From NCBI RefSeq assembly GCF_013128195.2, contig NZ_CP053452.2, positions 9,300,001-9,364,000 of the forward strand: DNA of 64,000 nucleotides, read 5' to 3'. Shown in pieces: positions 17,488-26,505 of this stretch (position 1 is its first letter; the number at the start of each line of letters is the position of its first letter). Under the pieces are notes generated by a model. It was not told the origin of the DNA. It saw only the letters and a program-made list of their open reading frames with translations, and made no database searches. The DNA comes from Frigoriglobus tundricola (GTDB taxonomy: Bacteria; Planctomycetota; Planctomycetia; Gemmatales; Gemmataceae). A program made the translations under genes and the position numbers.

Positions 17488-19842
17488 ATGACCACCCCGA
17501 CGCACCGCTCGAACCGGCCCACCACACCCGCACGCCGATTCCGGCCGACCTTGGAGGTCCTCGACGATCGCACCGCACCGGCCGTGTTCACCGTCACGCT
17601 GACCACCGACTCCGGCCCCACCACGAGCGCCGTCACCCCGCTCGGACCGGGTACGGCCGGCGACTTGCGGAACGCGATCTACCAAGCCGACCAGACGCCG
17701 GGCACGCAAAACGTCATCGACCTGACCCACGTGAGCGGCACCATCACCCTGGAAGCCATGCTGCCGCCCATTTTCACCACGGGCAGCGGCAGCCTGTTGA
17801 TCGAGGGCGCGGGCAACATCACGATCAGCGGCGCCAACACCTACCGCGACTTCTTCGTCGTGCAAGGCACCGTCGGCTTCTCCGGTCTTACCATCGCCAA
17901 CGGTCTGGCGCACGGCGGCAACGGCAGCGGCGCGGGCGGGGGTGGGGCGGGCCTGGGCGGCGGGTTGCTGATCGACGGCACCAACGCGGCCACGACTGTC
18001 ACACTCACTAATGTCACCTTCTCCGGCGACCAGGCCGTCGGCGGCTCGGGCGGCACCGGCGGCCTCGGCGGCGGCGGCGCGCCGGCGGCAACGGCGGCAC
18101 CGGGAGTGTCGCGCTGGTGGCGGCGGCGGGTTCCTCGGCACCGGCGGCAACAACGCCGGTGGCGGCGGCGGCTTCACCGGGGCCGGGGCAATCTGGGGGC
18201 CAACGGCACGGCCATCGGCGGCGGCGGCGGCGGCAACACCGGCAGCGGCGGCGGCACCGGTGTCTCGGGCGGCGGCAGTGGGTCCAGTGGAACCACAGTT
18301 GGTGGCGGCGGCGGCGGCGGGGTCAGCGTGAGCGGGTTCCCGATTTCCTCGACCGGGACCGACGGCACCACCGGCAGCGGCGGTAGCGGGGGTTCGGTGG
18401 CGGCGGCGGCGGGGGCAACGGCGGCGGCGGCGGTAACGGGGGATTACGGCGGCGGCGGCGGCAGCAGTTCGGGCAGCAGCGCCGGCGGCAGCGGCGGATT
18501 CGGTGGCGGCGGCGGGAGCAGCAACTCCGGCGGGACCGGCGGGGCCGGTGGCTTCGGCGGCGGCGGCGGCGGCGCAACCACCCCCGGCACCGGAGGAACC
18601 GATGCCGGCAACGCCGACACCAGCCACGGCGGCGGCGGGGCTGGTCTGGGCGGCGCCGTGTTCGTACGGGCCGGAACCCTGTACCTCATCGGCACCACCT
18701 TCTCCAACAACTCCGCCACCGGTGGAACCAGCGGCGGCGGAACCGCCACCGCCGGCCAGGGGGTGGGGGGCGCGGTCTTCGTCAACAGCGGGGCCACGGC
18801 CACGGCCCTCGGCGCCGCTCCGACGTATAGTGGGAACACGGCCGGCACCAGCCCCAACGTCTCGGGGACCCTGACGACAAATGGTGCCGCCACCCTGACC
18901 ACGACGACCGGCACGCCCCAGACCGCCACGATCAACCAGCCGTTCGCCACGGCCCTCGAAGCCACACTCACGACGGGTGTTAGCCCCATCGCCAACGCGG
19001 TGCTCCCGTTCACCGCCCCCACCAGCGGCGCCAGTGCCACTTTGTCGAGCCTGGGCGGCCCGACCAACTCCAGCGGGCAGGTGAGCGTCACGGCAACGGC
19101 CAACGGCACGGTCGGCACCTACAACGTCACGGCCGGCGGTACCGGCCTACAAGCCTCATTCAGTTTGCAGAACGCGTCGCCGCCGCCGCCCCCGCCTCCT
19201 CCGCCGCCCCCGGCATCGCCCCCCCCGCCGGCATCGCCCCCCCCGCCCCCGCCACCGGTCGGTTCCGTCAGCGTGGCCTACGGACCCCGGGGCGAGATCC
19301 TCGAGGTGGTCGATTCGACCGGCATCCTCACCCAGTACGACTCGTCCGGGGTGCACCCGCTCATCGGCGGCGTCGCGTCCACGAGCGTGGCGTACGGCCC
19401 GTCCGGCGCGGTGTTCCTGGTCACCTACCAGACCGGCGTCCTGGTGCTCTACGACGCCGCCGGTGCGCACTCGCTCCTCGGCGGCATCCGGGCCGCGGCC
19501 CTGGCCTTCGGGCCCTCGGGCCAGGAGGTGTTCGATATCGTCGATTCGACCGGCCTGCTGACCCAGTACGATTCGTCCGGAGCACACGCGCTCTTCGGCG
19601 GGGTCCAGAGCGTGAGCGCCGCCTTCGGTCCGTCCGGTGAGTTCATCGATGTAGTGAACACGAGCGGCGTGTTTACCCAACTCGATTCGACCGGAGTTCA
19701 CCCGCTGATCGGCAACGTCCGGGCTGCGGGGGCGACGTACGGCGGCGTCCCGCTCGCCGAGGTGGCGGCCCTGATCCTCGCGGACGGGACCCTGATCCAG
19801 TACGACGCGTCCGGCGCTCACACGCTCGGCACGGTGAAGTGA
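17488..19842 (+). CDS. Glycine-rich secreted surface protein with C-terminal repeats
   Basis: 784 aa. The N-terminus RPTLEVLDDRTAPAVFTVTL is the planctomycete LExLxxRxAPA signature. Residues about 30-200 are beta-helix-like. About 200-400 are very Gly-rich but switch abruptly to Arg/Trp-rich and Ala-rich stretches where GGC-repeat DNA is read out of the glycine frame (18081-18180 and about 18400-18445). About 480-560 is an Ig-like domain (SGQVSVTATANGTVGTYNVT). A polyproline linker (19180-19257) leads to five 39-40-aa repeats (VAYGPRGEILEVVDSTGILT and similar) shared with the protein at 12102. ATG 17488 is chosen because the upstream frame lacks a signal. Confidence 0.78.
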   Translation: MTTPTHRSNRPTTPARRFRPTLEVLDDRTAPAVFTVTLTTDSGPTTSAVTPLGPGTAGDLRNAIYQADQTPGTQNVIDLTHVSGTITLEAMLPPIFTTGSGSLLIEGAGNITISGANTYRDFFVVQGTVGFSGLTIANGLAHGGNGSGAGGGGAGLGGGLLIDGTNAATTVTLTNVTFSGDQAVGGSGGTGGLGGGGAPAATAAPGVSRWWRRRVPRHRRQQRRWRRRLHRGRGNLGANGTAIGGGGGGNTGSGGGTGVSGGGSGSSGTTVGGGGGGGVSVSGFPISSTGTDGTTGSGGSGGSVAAAAGATAAAAVTGDYGGGGGSSSGSSAGGSGGFGGGGGSSNSGGTGGAGGFGGGGGGATTPGTGGTDAGNADTSHGGGGAGLGGAVFVRAGTLYLIGTTFSNNSATGGTSGGGTATAGQGVGGAVFVNSGATATALGAAPTYSGNTAGTSPNVSGTLTTNGAATLTTTTGTPQTATINQPFATALEATLTTGVSPIANAVLPFTAPTSGASATLSSLGGPTNSSGQVSVTATANGTVGTYNVTAGGTGLQASFSLQNASPPPPPPPPPPPASPPPPASPPPPPPPVGSVSVAYGPRGEILEVVDSTGILTQYDSSGVHPLIGGVASTSVAYGPSGAVFLVTYQTGVLVLYDAAGAHSLLGGIRAAALAFGPSGQEVFDIVDSTGLLTQYDSSGAHALFGGVQSVSAAFGPSGEFIDVVNTSGVFTQLDSTGVHPLIGNVRAAGATYGGVPLAEVAALILADGTLIQYDASGAHTLGTVK

Positions 19843-19859
19843 CCCAACCGGCTTTTGAG

Positions 19860-19917
19860 TTCGTCGTGCGCTTGTTCGGGGCCGCTTCGCGGCGGCCCCG
19901 CGCAAGCGCACGACGAA
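19860..19917. terminator. Bidirectional hairpin between convergent genes
   Basis: Arms TTCGTCGTGCGCTTG (19860-19874) and CAAGCGCACGACGAA (19903-19917) pair perfectly, with an inner GGGGCCGC/GCGGCCCC stem. A second small hairpin GACCCGCT-GA-AGCGGGTC follows at about 19938-19955. It lies in the 142-nt gap between convergent stop codons, so it may end transcription from both sides. Confidence 0.65.
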
Positions 19918-19984
19918 CGCGGCCCGCTCTGCGTTCCGACCCGCTGAAGCGGGTCACTACGGGCCTTCCTCCGGGCGCCCGGGA

Positions 19985-20911
19985 TCACACCGCGAATGCC
20001 TTGCGGAGAGCCTCCAGGCTCTTCGGCACGCCGGTGCGGGGGTCCTCCTTCCCCTCGAACTCGAGCGACACGAACCCCGCGTACTTGTGCTTGCGGAGCA
20101 TGCGGGCTATCCGGTCGTTATCGAGATCGAGACTGTACCAGAGGCCGCCGCCGAAGTAGGTCTTGGCCTGCACCAGTACCGTTTTCGGGGCGAGCTTCTC
20201 CAAATTGTCGTAGGGGTCCTCCAGGAAGTTCCCCGTGTCCATCGTCACCCGCAGCCACGGCGAATCGACGGCGTCCACGATCTTGAGGACCCCTTCGGGG
20301 GTGCGGCCGAGCCCCCAGTGGTTCTCCAGGCCCATCACGACCCCGCACTTCTCCGCGGTCCTGAGGCACGCCGTCAGCGCGTCGGTCACCCACTTGAAGC
20401 CGTCCTCGTCGGTGAACCCGGGCAGGTTCGGTTCGACGCCCCGGTTCTTCATGAGGTCATCGAAGCTCTTGATCGTCCCCCAGCGCCCGGTGTTGACCCG
20501 CATGGTCGGGATGCCCATCGCGTAGCACATCTCCAGGCACTTGATGGTGTGGTCGATGTTCTTCTGGCGCTCGTCCTTGTCCTTGTAAACGAACCCCTGG
20601 TGGATCGAGAACCCGCAGAGGCCCATCCCGTTGAGGAACGCCCGCCGCTTGATCTTCTGCATCCCCGCCGCGCTCTCGTCGGTCATCTGGCGGTGCAAGA
20701 TCTCGACCGCGTCGAAGCCCATCTCCCCGGCGAGGTCGATACAGGTCTCGACGTCGCGGAGCTTGTCGTTCTTGAACTGCCAGAACGAGTAGGTCGAGAC
20801 GCCGATGTGCGTGGGGCGGGTCTTCGGCCCCTCGGCCGCGCCCGCGCGGCCGCTCGTGCCGGCGACGAGTGTGGCGGACGCGGCGAGGAACCGGCGGCGG
20901 TCCGTGAACAT
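19985..20911 (-). CDS. Exported sugar phosphate isomerase/epimerase-like protein (TIM barrel)
   Basis: 308 aa, with GGGAG upstream of ATG 20911. The twin-arginine-type leader (MFTDRRRFLAASATLVAGTS) suggests export by Tat. The xylose-isomerase-like TIM barrel shows GVSTYSFWQFKND, MGFDAVEILHRQM, VVMGLENHWGLGRTPEGVLK, LRVTMDTGNFLEDPYD and FVSLEFEGKEDPRTGV; acidic and His residues at the strand ends are the usual metal ligands. A catabolic role in polysaccharide breakdown is inferred from the family and the nearby sulfatase. A paralogue is at 58796. Confidence 0.88.
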   Translation of the reverse strand: MFTDRRRFLAASATLVAGTSGRAGAAEGPKTRPTHIGVSTYSFWQFKNDKLRDVETCIDLAGEMGFDAVEILHRQMTDESAAGMQKIKRRAFLNGMGLCGFSIHQGFVYKDKDERQKNIDHTIKCLEMCYAMGIPTMRVNTGRWGTIKSFDDLMKNRGVEPNLPGFTDEDGFKWVTDALTACLRTAEKCGVVMGLENHWGLGRTPEGVLKIVDAVDSPWLRVTMDTGNFLEDPYDNLEKLAPKTVLVQAKTYFGGGLWYSLDLDNDRIARMLRKHKYAGFVSLEFEGKEDPRTGVPKSLEALRKAFAV

Positions 20912-21329
20912 GCGAGGCTCCCAGAAAGGGCTTGGAAATCGAGGGGACCGGGCGTCCCAGTGTTCGGAATAGCGGGACTCGTTCGCGCGGCGAGCCGTTT
21001 CCGTCCGTCACTCGTCCCGCCATGCGCCGCGTGCGCGGAGCCGGACGCCGACGGGGTGGGCCGGCCGGAACACTCACACGTTTGGCGCCAACTCGGTCAT
21101 GTTGGTCACGTACGGCTACCCGGACCGGGACACGGTGCTGTCCGGCCGGTCCCGCGGCGGTGCCCTCCTCAACTGGGTAAATACCAGTAGACTACTGCCG
21201 GCGCTTCGATCTCTCTGACCAGCAACTGAAGATCAAGCGACCGGGACGCGGTCGATGAGGGGGAACGTTCACCGCGGGGGAACGTCGATCGCTCGTGTTC
21301 CGCCCAACAGGACACTGGAGCCTCGCCTC
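20912..21329. other. Divergent intergenic region
   Basis: 418 nt between the divergent isomerase-like and sulfatase genes. No gene is supported; short frames are low-complexity shadows. It probably holds two promoters. Confidence 0.45.
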
Positions 21330-23762
21330 ATGCGTTCCCGATTCTTGGTGCCGGCGGTGCTCGTTGCGGCCGGCGGGTTGCTCGGTTGGCTGACCGCGTC
21401 GGGCCGAATGGCCGACACGTCGGCCCAGGATCAGAGGCCCGTGGCCCCCGCGGCCGATGAACCGAAGGGCCGACCGACGCCCGGCGCCGACAAACTCGAC
21501 CGCACCACCCTACCGATTGCGGAACCGAACCGGGACCCGATCACGGTCCTCGACGCGCGCAACGCGAAGGCCCCCCCACGCTTCGAAGTGAAGGCCCCGA
21601 AGGGGGCGCCGAACGTGGTCGTGGTGCTCATCGACGACATGGGCTACGGGCACCCGAGCACCTTCGGCGGGGCGTGCGCGATGCCCACCCTCGACCGCAT
21701 GGCGGCCGGCGGCCTCCGCTACACCAACATGCACGTCACCGCCCTCTGTTCGCCCACACGGGCGGCGCTCCTGACCGGGCGGAACCACCACACCTGCAAC
21801 CTCGGTGCGGTCGAAGACGTCGCCACGGCCTTCCCCGGTAATACGGGCGTGCGCCCAAACTCGGTGGCGCCGCTCGCCGAGATGCTCCGCCTCAACGGCT
21901 ACAACACCGCCGCCTTCGGCAAGTGGCACCTGACGCCGCCCTGGGAGCTGAGCGTCTCGGGGCCGTTCGGCAACTGGCCGACGCAGTCCGGGTTCGAAAA
22001 GTTCTACGGCTTCCTCGGCGGCGAGACGAACCAGTGGGCGCCGCTCGTTTACGACGGCCTGACCAAGGTCGAACGGCCGAAGAAGCCGGATTACCACTTC
22101 CTGACCGACATGACCGACCGGGCCATCGCCTGGACCCGGTTCCAACAGGCAATGACGCCGGACAAGCCGTTCTTCATGTACTTCGCCCCCGGGGCCACAC
22201 ACGCGCCGCACCACTGCCCCGCGACCTGGGCGGACAAGTACAAGGGGAAGTTCGACGGCGGGTGGGACAAGTACCGTGAGGACGCGCTCGCCCGGCAGAT
22301 AAAATTAGGGATCGTGCCGCCGGGCACGAAACTCGCGCCGAAACCGAAAGACATCAAGGACTGGGACGCGCTCTCCGCCGACGAGAAGCGGCTCTTCGCG
22401 CGCCAGATGGAGGTCTTCGCCGGGTTCGCCGAATACGCGGACGCCGAAGTCGGCCGGCTGGTGAACGCGCTCGAAGAACTGGACGCGATGGAGAACACGC
22501 TGTTCCTCTACATCGCCGGCGACAACGGGGCCAGCGCCGAGGGCGGTACGGTCGGCACGTTCAACGAGCTGACGTACTTCAACGGCGTGCCGCAAACGCT
22601 CGGCGACCAGCTCAAGAACCTCGACAAGTGGGGCGGGCCGGAGACGTACCCGCACTTCGCGGCCGGCTGGGCCATTGCGGGCAACACGCCCTTCGCCTGG
22701 TCCAAGCAGGTCGCTTCCGATTTCGGCGGTACCAAGAACGGCATGGTGGTTCACTGGCCGCGGGGCATCAAGGCGAAGGGAGAGGTGCGGACCCAGTGGC
22801 ACCACGTCGTGGACATCGCCCCGACGGCGCTGGAGGCGGCGGGACTGCCGTTCCCCCAGACGGTGAACGGCACCACGCAGCGCCCGTTCGAGGGCGGCAG
22901 CTTCCTCTACTCGTTCGGCGACGCGAAAGCCAAGAGCCGGCACACCACACAGTACTTCGAGATCGCCGGCAACCGGGCGATTTACCACGACGGCTGGCTG
23001 GCGCGCACGATCCACAAGGCGCCGTGGGAGGCCCAGCCCCGCGCCGATCTCACCAGGGACGCGTGGCAGCTCTTCGACACGGCCCGCGACTTCAGCCTGG
23101 CCGACGACCGGGCCGCGCAGGAACCGGACCGGTTAAAGGACATGCAGGCGCTGTTTCTTAAGGAGGCGGTGAAGTACAACGTGCTCCCCATTGACGACCG
23201 CGGCATCGAGCGGCTCAACCCCGCGCTCGCCGGGCGGCCCGACTTGATGGCCGGGCGCACCTCCCTGACCCTTCACGAAGGGATGACCGGCATGATGGAG
23301 AACACCTTCATCAACGTGAAGAACCGGTCCCACACGATCACGGCCGAGGTGGAACTCCCCAAGGACGCGGGTAACGGGGTGATCGTGGCGCAGGGCGGCC
23401 GCTTCGGGGGGTGGAGCTTGTACCTGAAGGACGGGAAGCCGACGTATGTTTACAACTTCGTCGGTCTGGAGCGAACCGTTGTTGCAGGGCCGCAGGCCGT
23501 GCCCACGGACAAGGCAACGATTACGCTTGCATTCGCTTACGACGGCGGCGGTCTCGGTAAGGGCGGCACGGCAACCCTGTCCGTGAACGGGCAGAAGGTG
23601 GCCGAGGGCAAGATCCCGCACACGACCGCGAACCAGTTCTCAACAGATGAAGGGGCCGACGTGGGCGTGGACGAGGACACGCCGGTCTCGGAGGACTACA
23701 AGCCGGGTGAACCCAGTCGCTTCACCGGCAAGGTCCGCAAGGTCACCATCGAGCTGAAGTAA
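21330..23762 (+). CDS. Arylsulfatase
   Basis: 810 aa from ATG 21330 (MRSRFLVPAVLVAAGGLLGW), with GGAG 11 nt upstream; this start gives a clean signal peptide, unlike ATG 21255. The sulfatase signature is complete: metal site VVVVLIDDMGYG, and CSPTRAALLTGR with Cys at about residue 140, which must be oxidised to formylglycine. Further motifs are AAFGKWHLTP, GDNGASAEGG and a C-terminal beta domain (GGWSLYLKDGKPTYVYNFVG) typical of large arylsulfatases. Likely exported and active on sulfated polysaccharide. A perfect terminator hairpin follows. Confidence 0.94.
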   Translation: MRSRFLVPAVLVAAGGLLGWLTASGRMADTSAQDQRPVAPAADEPKGRPTPGADKLDRTTLPIAEPNRDPITVLDARNAKAPPRFEVKAPKGAPNVVVVLIDDMGYGHPSTFGGACAMPTLDRMAAGGLRYTNMHVTALCSPTRAALLTGRNHHTCNLGAVEDVATAFPGNTGVRPNSVAPLAEMLRLNGYNTAAFGKWHLTPPWELSVSGPFGNWPTQSGFEKFYGFLGGETNQWAPLVYDGLTKVERPKKPDYHFLTDMTDRAIAWTRFQQAMTPDKPFFMYFAPGATHAPHHCPATWADKYKGKFDGGWDKYREDALARQIKLGIVPPGTKLAPKPKDIKDWDALSADEKRLFARQMEVFAGFAEYADAEVGRLVNALEELDAMENTLFLYIAGDNGASAEGGTVGTFNELTYFNGVPQTLGDQLKNLDKWGGPETYPHFAAGWAIAGNTPFAWSKQVASDFGGTKNGMVVHWPRGIKAKGEVRTQWHHVVDIAPTALEAAGLPFPQTVNGTTQRPFEGGSFLYSFGDAKAKSRHTTQYFEIAGNRAIYHDGWLARTIHKAPWEAQPRADLTRDAWQLFDTARDFSLADDRAAQEPDRLKDMQALFLKEAVKYNVLPIDDRGIERLNPALAGRPDLMAGRTSLTLHEGMTGMMENTFINVKNRSHTITAEVELPKDAGNGVIVAQGGRFGGWSLYLKDGKPTYVYNFVGLERTVVAGPQAVPTDKATITLAFAYDGGGLGKGGTATLSVNGQKVAEGKIPHTTANQFSTDEGADVGVDEDTPVSEDYKPGEPSRFTGKVRKVTIELK

Positions 23763-23794
23763 TCGTCCGACCCGACCGAGCGAGAAGCGCCGCC

Positions 23795-23826
23795 GCACGG
23801 GGCCGGTCAAATGACCGGCCCCGTGC
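23795..23826 (+). terminator. Terminator hairpin after the sulfatase gene
   Basis: A perfect 15-bp stem GCACGGGGCCGGTCA / TGACCGGCCCCGTGC with a 2-nt loop lies 33 nt after the stop codon. A short T-run (TTTTTT) appears about 35 nt further on, near 23863. Confidence 0.7.
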
Positions 23827-24029
23827 GACTGAGCGGGGACGGGGTCGAGCGAGAAGTCACCTTTTTTCCTTGCAATCAGCGTTCGGGCACACGATAGTTA
23901 TCATCTTCTCGACACTCGCGTGCGACGATCCCGAGCCCTTCGTGGCAACGCCCCGTGCATGCCACCCTCTCCGTTCGGACCTCTCCCTCGGTCCCGTCCA
24001 CAGCCACTCATTTCATTCGGGAGTTCATC

Positions 24030-25181
24030 ATGCGCACGGCCCAGGACCGAACACCACGCACCGACCCGCACGCCAGCGACTTCAGCCGCCGGGACCTGTA
24101 CCGCCGGGCGCTTCTCGCGGCCGGGGCGGCGCTCCCGCTCTGCACCGAGGCCGTCCTCGCTCAGGACGTCAAATCGATCGCGAACATCCCGCCCGACGCC
24201 GTTCGGCTCAACGCCAACGAGAACCCGCTCGGCCCCTGTCCGGCCGCCCTCGACGCCCTCCGCAACGTCGCCGCGCAGGGGAACCGTTACCCGTTTCGGC
24301 TGACGGAAACGTTCGTCCGGGCGATGGCCGAGGCCGGCGGCGTGCCCGCGTCCCACGTTCTGCCCGCGGCCGGTTCGAGCGACCCGCTCCACCGGGTCGT
24401 GCTCGCCTTCACCTCCCCGTCGCGCCCGCTGGTCGTCGCCTCACCGGGGTACGAGGCCCCGGAACGGGCGGCCCGGTTCGTCGGGGCCAAGGTGATTTCG
24501 GTCCCGCTCCGCAAGGACTATTCGCACGACACGCGGGCGATGGTGAAGGCCGATGCGAACGCCGGGGTGATCTACATCTGCAACCCGAACAACCCCACCG
24601 GGACCGTCACCGCCAAAGCGGACATCGAGTACGTCGTCGCCAACAAGCCGAAGGGTTGCGTCGTGCTGATCGACGAGGCGTACATTCACTACGCGAAAAC
24701 CACCGGTTCGGCCGCGTCCCTGGTGGCGGCCAGCGACGTGATCGTTCTGCGGACGTTCTCCAAGATTTACGGCATGGCGGGGCTGCGGGCGGGTGCGGCG
24801 CTGGGGCGGCCCGACCTGTTGGAGAAGCTCGGCGGTTTCGCCGGGATGAACTTCCTGCCGGCGACGGGGCTCGCGGCGGCGGTCGCCAGCCTGGAGGACA
24901 AGAAGGTCGTCCCCGACCGCTGCAAGGCGGTGTCGGACGTCCGCGAGGACTTGTTCGCCTGGCTGGAGAGGAAGGGCTACGGCTTCATCCCGTCCGAAGC
25001 CAACATGGTCATGATCGACGGCAAGAAACCGGGTCGGGAACTGATGGCGGCGCTGCTGAAAGAGAAGGTCGCAGTCGGCCGGACCTGGGCCGCGCTGCCC
25101 ACCCATGTGCGCGTCACCATCGGCACGCCGGAGGAGATGACCAAGTTCAAGACGGCGTTCGAGAAGGTGATGGACTCTTAA
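24030..25181 (+). CDS. Exported PLP-dependent aminotransferase, HisC-like
   Basis: 383 aa. ATG 24030 follows GGGAG. A Tat-type leader (DFSRRDLYRRALLAAGAALP) precedes the class I/II aminotransferase fold. RLNANENPLGPCP is the histidinol-phosphate aminotransferase N-terminal motif. YICNPNNPTGTV, VVLIDEAYIHY and the PLP-lysine segment RTFSKIYGMAGLRAG are all present, so the enzyme looks active. The ending THVRVTIGTPEEM fits HisC. A Tat leader on a HisC-like enzyme makes a histidine-biosynthesis role unlikely; the real substrate is unknown. Confidence 0.88.
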   Translation: MRTAQDRTPRTDPHASDFSRRDLYRRALLAAGAALPLCTEAVLAQDVKSIANIPPDAVRLNANENPLGPCPAALDALRNVAAQGNRYPFRLTETFVRAMAEAGGVPASHVLPAAGSSDPLHRVVLAFTSPSRPLVVASPGYEAPERAARFVGAKVISVPLRKDYSHDTRAMVKADANAGVIYICNPNNPTGTVTAKADIEYVVANKPKGCVVLIDEAYIHYAKTTGSAASLVAASDVIVLRTFSKIYGMAGLRAGAALGRPDLLEKLGGFAGMNFLPATGLAAAVASLEDKKVVPDRCKAVSDVREDLFAWLERKGYGFIPSEANMVMIDGKKPGRELMAALLKEKVAVGRTWAALPTHVRVTIGTPEEMTKFKTAFEKVMDS

Positions 25182-25188
25182 GGAGAGT

Positions 25189-25354
25189 CGGTCACGCGCT
25201 CCGCGAGTGACGCCCGCCACCGACTCCGGATGGAAGGGCGCGACTCGCGGAGCGCGTCGCCTACTTTGCCGGTCGCGCTATTGTAAGTGATGGCGGCCCA
25301 CGACTCCAAATGGCAGGGCGCGACTCGCGGAGCACGTCGCCTACTTTCCCGTCA
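25189..25354. repeat. Two ~53-bp direct repeats with a nested palindrome
   Basis: Units 25222-25274 and 25302-25354 share GACTCC, ATGG, AGGGCGCGACTCGCGGAGC, CGTCGCCTACTTT and CCG with only a few substitutions. The first also pairs with the inverted stretch GCGCTCCGCGAGT at about 25196-25208. The block lies between convergent gene ends and looks like a small family of dispersed repeats. Confidence 0.7.
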
Positions 25355-25374
25355 TCGACTCGCGGCCATCTACC

Positions 25375-26505
25375 TTAAACCTTCCCAAGGACCGCCCCGC
25401 CGACCGACCCCACGCTCTCCTCGGTGCGCTCCGGTCGAGACGGTTGTGCGCCACGGGCCGCCCGCGCACGGTCGGAGTAAATCTCGATCACATTGGCCAC
25501 CGGGCCGACCACGAACAGCGCGTGGTAGAGCGAATGGACGTCCTTGAACGCCAGCCGGAAGACGGTTTCGGCCGCGGCCACGAGGACCGCGACCCCGACC
25601 TGCTTCCACCACCCCCGAACGGTCGTCTTCGGGTCGGTAATCATGAAGAAGATGTAGAGCTGGAACATCGGGTGGGTGAGCGGGGCCAGTTCCGTCTGCC
25701 ACGGGTGGCCGGTGACGGCGCTGCGGAGGAACGCGAGCGGTACGAACGCCAGAATGAAGGCGAACGGGATGTGGAAGCGACCGAGCTTGTACATGACCAT
25801 GCCGCCGAGCACCCAGATGGTCACCAGGGCCAGACCGTTGTTCCCGGCCTGCACGCTCAGGCTGGAGACGTGCTGCGGGGCCAGGAACAGCATCACCGTC
25901 ATGCCCAGGTTGGTCGGGTTCCAGATGTGCCGGTTACCGATCCGCAGCACGTACTTCGAGGTGATCGAGATCAGGCCGCACAGGAGGAACGGCCACAGGA
26001 GCGAAGACTTCACGAGGATGCCGGCGCTGATGCCGGACACGTACGCGCTCGCCGGGTGCGGCCACTTGCCCCACATGAACCGCCCGAGCGCCAGCTCGCA
26101 CAGCACCGTGGCCGCCATCGTGAGGAAGGTCGGCGAGTACTCCGTCAGTGCCCCGCCGGTCAGGTCCACCAGCCACGGCGGCGCCGGGTGGTTATCCAAC
26201 AGCCCGAACGACGCGTCGCTGAGGGCGAGGACCGCGGTCACCAGCATCGGCGCGTGGAACCGCGGGTCGCGCGCGACGACCTTCCACCAGACGGCGAGGA
26301 GCGCGAGGAGCAGGCCCGCGATCGCGATGACGCGGACCGTTACCGGATCGATCGAACCGGCGACCCAGCCTTGTAGGGAGCCCCGCAACAGGTAGAAGCC
26401 GAGGACCAGAGCCGCGGTCGCCGCGAACTGGGCCACGGGAACGAACGAGTCTGTGGCCGGTCCCGTAGCGGGACCGGTGGGGGCCGGAGCGGACGGGAGA
26501 GTCAT
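25375..26505 (-). CDS. RnfD/NqrB-like multispanning membrane protein
   Basis: 376 aa with about nine hydrophobic helices (ATAALVLGFYLLRG, VIAIAGLLLALLAVWW, SLLWPFLLCGLISITSKYVL, LALVTIWVLGGMVMYKLG, HIPFAFILAFVPLAFL). The segment KYVLRIGNRHIWNPTNLGM and the later FMITDPKTTV match RnfD/NqrB-type electron-transport subunits (RHxFNPTNFG and ITDPxTTP). I see no clear S/T-G-A-T flavinylation motif, so covalent FMN is doubtful. It is the last gene of the six-gene operon, overlapping the preceding gene by ATGA (26502-26505). Confidence 0.8.
   Translation of the reverse strand: MTLPSAPAPTGPATGPATDSFVPVAQFAATAALVLGFYLLRGSLQGWVAGSIDPVTVRVIAIAGLLLALLAVWWKVVARDPRFHAPMLVTAVLALSDASFGLLDNHPAPPWLVDLTGGALTEYSPTFLTMAATVLCELALGRFMWGKWPHPASAYVSGISAGILVKSSLLWPFLLCGLISITSKYVLRIGNRHIWNPTNLGMTVMLFLAPQHVSSLSVQAGNNGLALVTIWVLGGMVMYKLGRFHIPFAFILAFVPLAFLRSAVTGHPWQTELAPLTHPMFQLYIFFMITDPKTTVRGWWKQVGVAVLVAAAETVFRLAFKDVHSLYHALFVVGPVANVIEIYSDRARAARGAQPSRPERTEESVGSVGGAVLGKV

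Noticed and set aside
17287-18627. 446-aa Ala-rich minus-strand frame
   Set aside because: Produced by GGC/GCC repeat DNA opposite the glycine-rich gene.
25222-25354. Possible CRISPR-like repeat pair
   Set aside because: Only two units of about 53 bp, no regular spacers and no cas genes in the window.
25375-26505. Part of a full Rnf or Nqr complex
   Set aside because: Only the D/B-like subunit is present; no RnfC, RnfG, RnfA, RnfE or NqrF-like genes are adjacent, and no flavinylation motif is visible.
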